DNA from: Chthonomonadaceae bacterium
Lineage (GTDB): Bacteria; Armatimonadota; Chthonomonadetes; Chthonomonadales; Chthonomonadaceae
NCBI GenBank assembly: GCA_025355115.1
Contig: JANXLO010000663.1
Location: 1 to 10,038 of the forward strand
Reading direction: 5' to 3'
Length of the DNA: 10,038 bases
Position 1 is the stretch's first letter; every line of letters starts with the position of its first letter. Shown here piece after piece: positions 7,170 through 10,038 of this stretch. Both the position numbers and the translations under genes were made by a program. The notes beneath the pieces were generated by a model. The model worked only from the letters and a program-made list of their open reading frames with translations, had not been told where the DNA came from and searched no databases.

Positions 7170-7748
7170 ATGCGAACTAGGAAAAGCTCTGTCCTGACTG
7201 CATTCGCAGCATGTGGTGGCGTGGCGTGCCTCTGCGGAGTTTTGTCGGCGCAACAGATGGCCAAGCCATCAAAGACTGTTTTTGCCGAAAATTATCGCGG
7301 TTGGTTCAAGGTCAATGCGAAACGGGTGAAGTTCGATGCTGCGCCTGCCTGGATGTGCGCAGCACCGAACGCTTCGCAGATGCCAAGCCCACATCTGGCT
7401 AAGTTCATCACCGTCTATGTCAATCCTGTGGGCAAAGCGGCGATGCTGGAGCAGAGTCATCCGAAATTCCCGGTCGGCACCGTGATCGTCAAGGAGAAGT
7501 ACACTACCGGCGTGAGCAAAACGCCTGAACTCATGACCGTTATGCGAAAGCACGAGAAGGGCTACAACCCAGACAACGGGGATTGGGAGTATCTGGCATT
7601 GGCGGGAGACTCGCGTCAGGTGCAGGCTCAAGGCAAAATCGAGACGTGTCAATCCTGCCATCAGCAGGTAGTCGGCAATGATTATGTTTTCCGGTCGCCC
7701 TATCTCTCCAAAGCACAGTGCAAGAAGCTTAAATTGGATATTCAGTGA
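7170..7748 (+). CDS. Secreted cytochrome P460-family c-type heme protein
   Basis: This 192-residue protein has an N-terminal Sec signal (basic MRTRK, hydrophobic core, likely cleavage near LSA-QQ at 27/28), so it should act outside the cytoplasmic membrane. The mature part shows the cytochrome P460 fold hallmarks: SPH followed by ITVYVNPVG (about 73-88), FPVGTVIVKEKY (100-111), GYNPDNGDWEY (131-141) and the covalent heme site CQSCH with Cys160, Cys163 and His164 near the C-terminus. Classical cytochrome P460 oxidises hydroxylamine through a Lys-crosslinked heme; relatives such as cytochrome c'-beta bind NO. Lys108 or Lys110 is a candidate crosslink residue, which I cannot confirm, so the substrate is unknown. 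AAAGGA (7157-7162) sits seven bases before the ATG. It stands alone, convergent with rhaB, and a sample line (7261-7320) has 27 of 60 G+C against 41 of 60 in recN (5341-5400), which may reflect separate ancestry. Confidence 0.85.
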   Translation: MRTRKSSVLTAFAACGGVACLCGVLSAQQMAKPSKTVFAENYRGWFKVNAKRVKFDAAPAWMCAAPNASQMPSPHLAKFITVYVNPVGKAAMLEQSHPKFPVGTVIVKEKYTTGVSKTPELMTVMRKHEKGYNPDNGDWEYLALAGDSRQVQAQGKIETCQSCHQQVVGNDYVFRSPYLSKAQCKKLKLDIQ

Positions 7749-7776
7749 GACGCCTGTCGTGCAAGACAAATGTGTA

Positions 7777-9246
7777 TTAGAGCAGCTGGAAGCGCTCATA
7801 GGCGGTGTCCCATGCGGCAGTTTCTTGGGGGAGATAAGTCTCCAGGGTGAAGGAGCGGCGTACTATTTCGCGGGCCTGCTCCAGGGAGCCTATGCGTCCC
7901 CGTCCGTAGGCCTGCATCAGGACATTGCCGATGGCAGTGGCCTCCACTGGGCCTGCGATGACCGTGCGGTTCATGGCGTTGGCGGCGAGCTGGCAGAGCA
8001 GCCGATTCTGGGTTCCTCCGCCGACGATATGGATCGTCTCGATGCGCCTGCCGCCGAACTCCTCCAGCTTTCCCAGCGTCCAGCGGTACTTAAGAGCGAG
8101 GCTTTCGAGGCAGCAGCGGATCGTCGCGCCCGTGTCGGCGGGAGGAGTCTGGCCGGTGCGGAGGCAGAAGTCGCGGATCGCTGTGACCATGTCGGTTGGA
8201 GCGAGAAACACAGGATCGTCGGGGTCAATTAGCGAGACAAAGCCAGGGGCTAGCTCCGCCATGCGGGTCAGGTCGGAGTAGGAGTGCTCGGTGCCCTGCC
8301 GCGCCCAGCTTCGGCGGCACTCCTGAACCAGCCACAGGCCCATGATATTCTTGAGGAACCGAACCGTGCCGAACGCGCCGCCCTCGTTGGTGAAGTTGGC
8401 GGCCTGGATCGAGGGCGATATGCGGGGGACGTCCGTCTCTATGCCCATGAGCGACCAGGTGCCGCTGCTGATGTAGGCGTAGTCGGAGGAGGAGGCGGGC
8501 ACCGCGACGATAGCGGACGCGGTGTCGTGCTCGCCGGGCGCGATCACGTTGATCGGGCCGCAGCCGCACTCGGCGGCGATGTCTGCGCGCAAGTTTCCGA
8601 TGTGGGTTCCCGTCGAAACGATGTCGGTTAGAAGATTCGCCGGAAGCTGAAAATCAGCGAGCAGGTCTCCGGCCCAGTGCCGGGTGCGCGGGTCGATCAT
8701 CTGACTGGTGCTGGCAATGCTGAACTCCGTCGTCTTGACGCCTGTAAACCAGAAGTTGAGCAGATCGGGGATGAAGAGAAGCGTCTGGGCGGCTTCAAGC
8801 AAGGGCGAGTTCTGTCGCTGTAGCACGAGAAGCTGAAACAGTGAGTTGATCTGCATAAATTGGATGCCGGTACGGTCGAAGATTCGGTCGGCGGGCACTA
8901 TCCCGAACGCTGTCTCCAGAATGCCGTCGTTGGCGTGGTCGCGGTAGTGGCGCGGGTTTCCGAGCAGGACGTCACCGCGCCCGAGCAGCCCGAAGTCCAC
9001 ACCCCAGGTATCGACCCCAATCGCGTCAAAATCCTTGCCGTGCGTCACGACCGCCTTGCCAAGTCCCTGCTTCAGCTCGGAGAAGAGGCGCAGAATGTCC
9101 CAGTGGAGCGTATCGACAAGGCGCACCGGCGTGCTGGCAAAGCGGTGAGCGTCCTCTAGCCGCAGCCGCACGCCGTCAAAAAACCCGATCACTCCCCGCC
9201 CGCTCTCTGCCCCGAGATCGAACGCCAAATACTTCGCTTCCGCCAT
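7777..9246 (-). CDS. rhaB: Rhamnulokinase
   Basis: This 489-residue FGGY-family sugar kinase phosphorylates L-rhamnulose with ATP to L-rhamnulose 1-phosphate, the second step of L-rhamnose breakdown in the cytoplasm. The length equals that of the Escherichia enzyme. The N-terminal phosphate-binding loop is DLGAESGRG (10-18); GVDTWGVDFGLL and INSLFQLL follow in the first domain. The catalytic base is Asp241 in GEHDTASA, followed by the C-terminal-domain motif SSGTWSLMG and by GGGTQN (409-414), which binds adenine nucleotide in this family. The ATG is fixed by GGAGGAG (9254-9260, minus strand) seven bases upstream, the best ribosome binding site in the window. No rhaA, rhaD, transporter or regulator is visible, so the partners must lie elsewhere or the gene is isolated. 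Related FGGY kinases (L-fuculokinase, xylulokinase) fit less well because of the motif set. Confidence 0.93.
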   Translation of the reverse strand: MAEAKYLAFDLGAESGRGVIGFFDGVRLRLEDAHRFASTPVRLVDTLHWDILRLFSELKQGLGKAVVTHGKDFDAIGVDTWGVDFGLLGRGDVLLGNPRHYRDHANDGILETAFGIVPADRIFDRTGIQFMQINSLFQLLVLQRQNSPLLEAAQTLLFIPDLLNFWFTGVKTTEFSIASTSQMIDPRTRHWAGDLLADFQLPANLLTDIVSTGTHIGNLRADIAAECGCGPINVIAPGEHDTASAIVAVPASSSDYAYISSGTWSLMGIETDVPRISPSIQAANFTNEGGAFGTVRFLKNIMGLWLVQECRRSWARQGTEHSYSDLTRMAELAPGFVSLIDPDDPVFLAPTDMVTAIRDFCLRTGQTPPADTGATIRCCLESLALKYRWTLGKLEEFGGRRIETIHIVGGGTQNRLLCQLAANAMNRTVIAGPVEATAIGNVLMQAYGRGRIGSLEQAREIVRRSFTLETYLPQETAAWDTAYERFQLL

Positions 9247-9273
9247 GGCCCCGCTCCTCCGCAGTCAAAATCT

Positions 9274-9292
9274 GCTGCCGTATTGCGACAGC
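9274..9292 (-). terminator. Weak terminator-like hairpin between the last gene and rhaB
   Basis: Read on the minus strand, GCTGTCG and CGGCAGC pair in a seven-base stem with one G-U pair and a five-base loop, followed within three bases by TTTT. It lies in the 93-base gap between the partial gene (stop at 9340-9342) and rhaB. It could end or attenuate the upstream transcript, or be an operator-like site in front of rhaB. The stem is short and the T run brief, so this is a weak call. A second small hairpin, GAGGG/CCCTC (9311-9325), lies nearby without a T run. Confidence 0.3.
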
Positions 9293-9339
9293 CGTAGAGT
9301 TCGCGTTACGGAGGGGTATTCCCTCTCCTGCGTTGTCTC

Positions 9340-10038
9340 TTAAGGAGTCGTGTTATCGAGAGTATAGCTTTCCCCGTCGCGTTTATAAGTTATCTCGATG
9401 CCGTTGAACGCGTCCTTGACCAATCCGGGGGGGTGCAGATCTGTGAGGGCAGCAGGGAGAACCTTGTGGTCCCAGCGGTATCGATGCACCAGGGCATGCA
9501 CTGCGATCAGACGCATTTGCGTCTGTGCTCTATTATATTTAGCATGTATTTGTTTCGCGTCGACGGCGATCAGACGGAACAGGATGGAGCCGAGCGAATT
9601 GCCGTCTGCAACCGTGACCGCTTTGCGCTGTGCCAGCGGCAACTGCATATTCGTTATGGTCAGGTCGTAAAAAGCGGTGGCATTATCGCAGGCTTCGTTT
9701 ACAAGATTGCCGATCTCTGAGGGATTGCTCGCCAGGAAGTTTCGTATCGTGGTCACATTCCTATTGGCTTCCTCCGAAGCCATTCCCACATTATCGTCGA
9801 GCAGTGCGAGCAGGCCCTTCGAATCGGCGCGCTGAGCCTGGACCATATCTATGAAGTACTGCTTCTCAAGATTTAGCAAATGCAGCTCTGGATTTTCAGC
9901 CTTCAGAAGATCCTCGATCATACTTCGTACCTCATCACAATGCCTTGCTGAGAGCTGATCGAGGTGCCGGGAGAACTCCTGCGTCACCATCGCGTCGATC
10001 GCGACTCCAACCAGCCCGCTGATTATACTGTCAGTCTG
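9340..10038 (-). CDS. 3' part of a gene of unknown function (partial at right edge)
   Basis: The reading frame is open from the right edge of the window to a TAA at 9340-9342, giving the last 232 residues. An ATG at 9990 exists, but the 16 codons before it are also open, encode a hydrophobic-ending stretch (SIISGLVGVAI) and leave no ribosome binding site close to that ATG, so the true start is probably outside the window. The visible part is mostly helical and soluble-looking. The C-terminus, with RLIAVHALVHRYRWDHKVLPAALTDL in pieces and then DAFNG...ITYKRDGESYTL, resembles the tail seen in many uncharacterised planctomycete-type proteins, where a helix and 'DHG-LP-SLDAL' turn precede a 'DPFDG' strand, a pattern also recalling pseudopilin C-termini. 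Function is unknown. A sample line (9661-9720) has 29 of 60 G+C, lower than recN. It reads toward rhaB, 93 bases upstream. Confidence 0.75.
   Translation of the reverse strand, partial: QTDSIISGLVGVAIDAMVTQEFSRHLDQLSARHCDEVRSMIEDLLKAENPELHLLNLEKQYFIDMVQAQRADSKGLLALLDDNVGMASEEANRNVTTIRNFLASNPSEIGNLVNEACDNATAFYDLTITNMQLPLAQRKAVTVADGNSLGSILFRLIAVDAKQIHAKYNRAQTQMRLIAVHALVHRYRWDHKVLPAALTDLHPPGLVKDAFNGIEITYKRDGESYTLDNTTP

Noticed and set aside
7215..7235. Lipoprotein lipobox in the cytochrome signal peptide (Cys20 or Cys22)
   Set aside because: Neither Cys has Leu/Val at -3 with small residues at -2 and -1, so ordinary signal peptidase I cleavage after LSA is more likely.
7678..8232. Plus-strand open frame overlapping the cytochrome 3' end and antisense to rhaB
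   Set aside because: It spans two well-supported genes on opposite strands and shows no motif of its own.
10022..10027. Minus-strand TATAAT as a promoter for a start at ATG 9990
   Set aside because: The frame is open through this site to the window edge and no ribosome binding site is close to that ATG, so it is more likely internal coding sequence; the -35 region is outside the window.
1..10038. CRISPR arrays, tRNA/rRNA genes, insertion sequences, toxin-antitoxin or phage-defence modules
   Set aside because: No regularly spaced repeats, no tRNA-like cloverleaf, no transposase motif and no defence-gene motif were found by reading both strands.

Overview
This is a gene-dense, mostly G+C-rich bacterial chromosomal window. 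It holds no rRNA, tRNA, CRISPR array, insertion sequence or phage gene that I can see. No marker fixes the phylum. The mix of a SpoIIM-like membrane protein without other sporulation genes, a PBP2-type transpeptidase, RecN, a c-type cytochrome P460 protein, rhamnulokinase and a gene with a planctomycete-style C-terminus suggests an under-sampled phylum such as Armatimonadota or Planctomycetota. That placement is a guess from gene flavour, not a demonstration.

Plus strand, left part (1-6975). The window opens with the last 60 codons of an unrecognised gene, closed by a strong perfect hairpin that looks like an intrinsic terminator. A consensus-like promoter with an extended -10 (TGC-TATAAT) ends five bases before the ATG of a SpoIIM/DUF95-family membrane protein, so that mRNA is probably leaderless. 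A large unrecognised protein with a coiled-coil C-terminal half and a PBP2-class (MrdA-like) peptidoglycan transpeptidase follow with very short gaps. The three genes look like one transcription unit, with a plausible cell-envelope theme because of the transpeptidase and the membrane protein. A separate promoter candidate and a perfect 13-base palindrome then precede recN, the SMC-like ATPase of double-strand break repair.

Middle (6976-7776). A 194-base gap contains three small hairpins. It is followed by a secreted cytochrome P460-family protein with a CQSCH heme-attachment motif. Hand counts on sample lines show this gene and the last gene of the window to be clearly lower in G+C than recN.

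Minus strand, right part (7777-10038). A complete rhamnulokinase (rhaB) converges on the cytochrome gene with only 28 bases between the stop codons. Upstream of it on the same strand lies the 3' part of a gene of unknown function that runs off the right edge. The rhamnulokinase is a catabolic gene with no rhaA, rhaD or rhaS visible in the window.

The most open question is the 659-residue protein next to the transpeptidase. It has distinctive motifs, no family I can name with confidence, and a weak, speculative layout resemblance to BshC (bacillithiol synthase).
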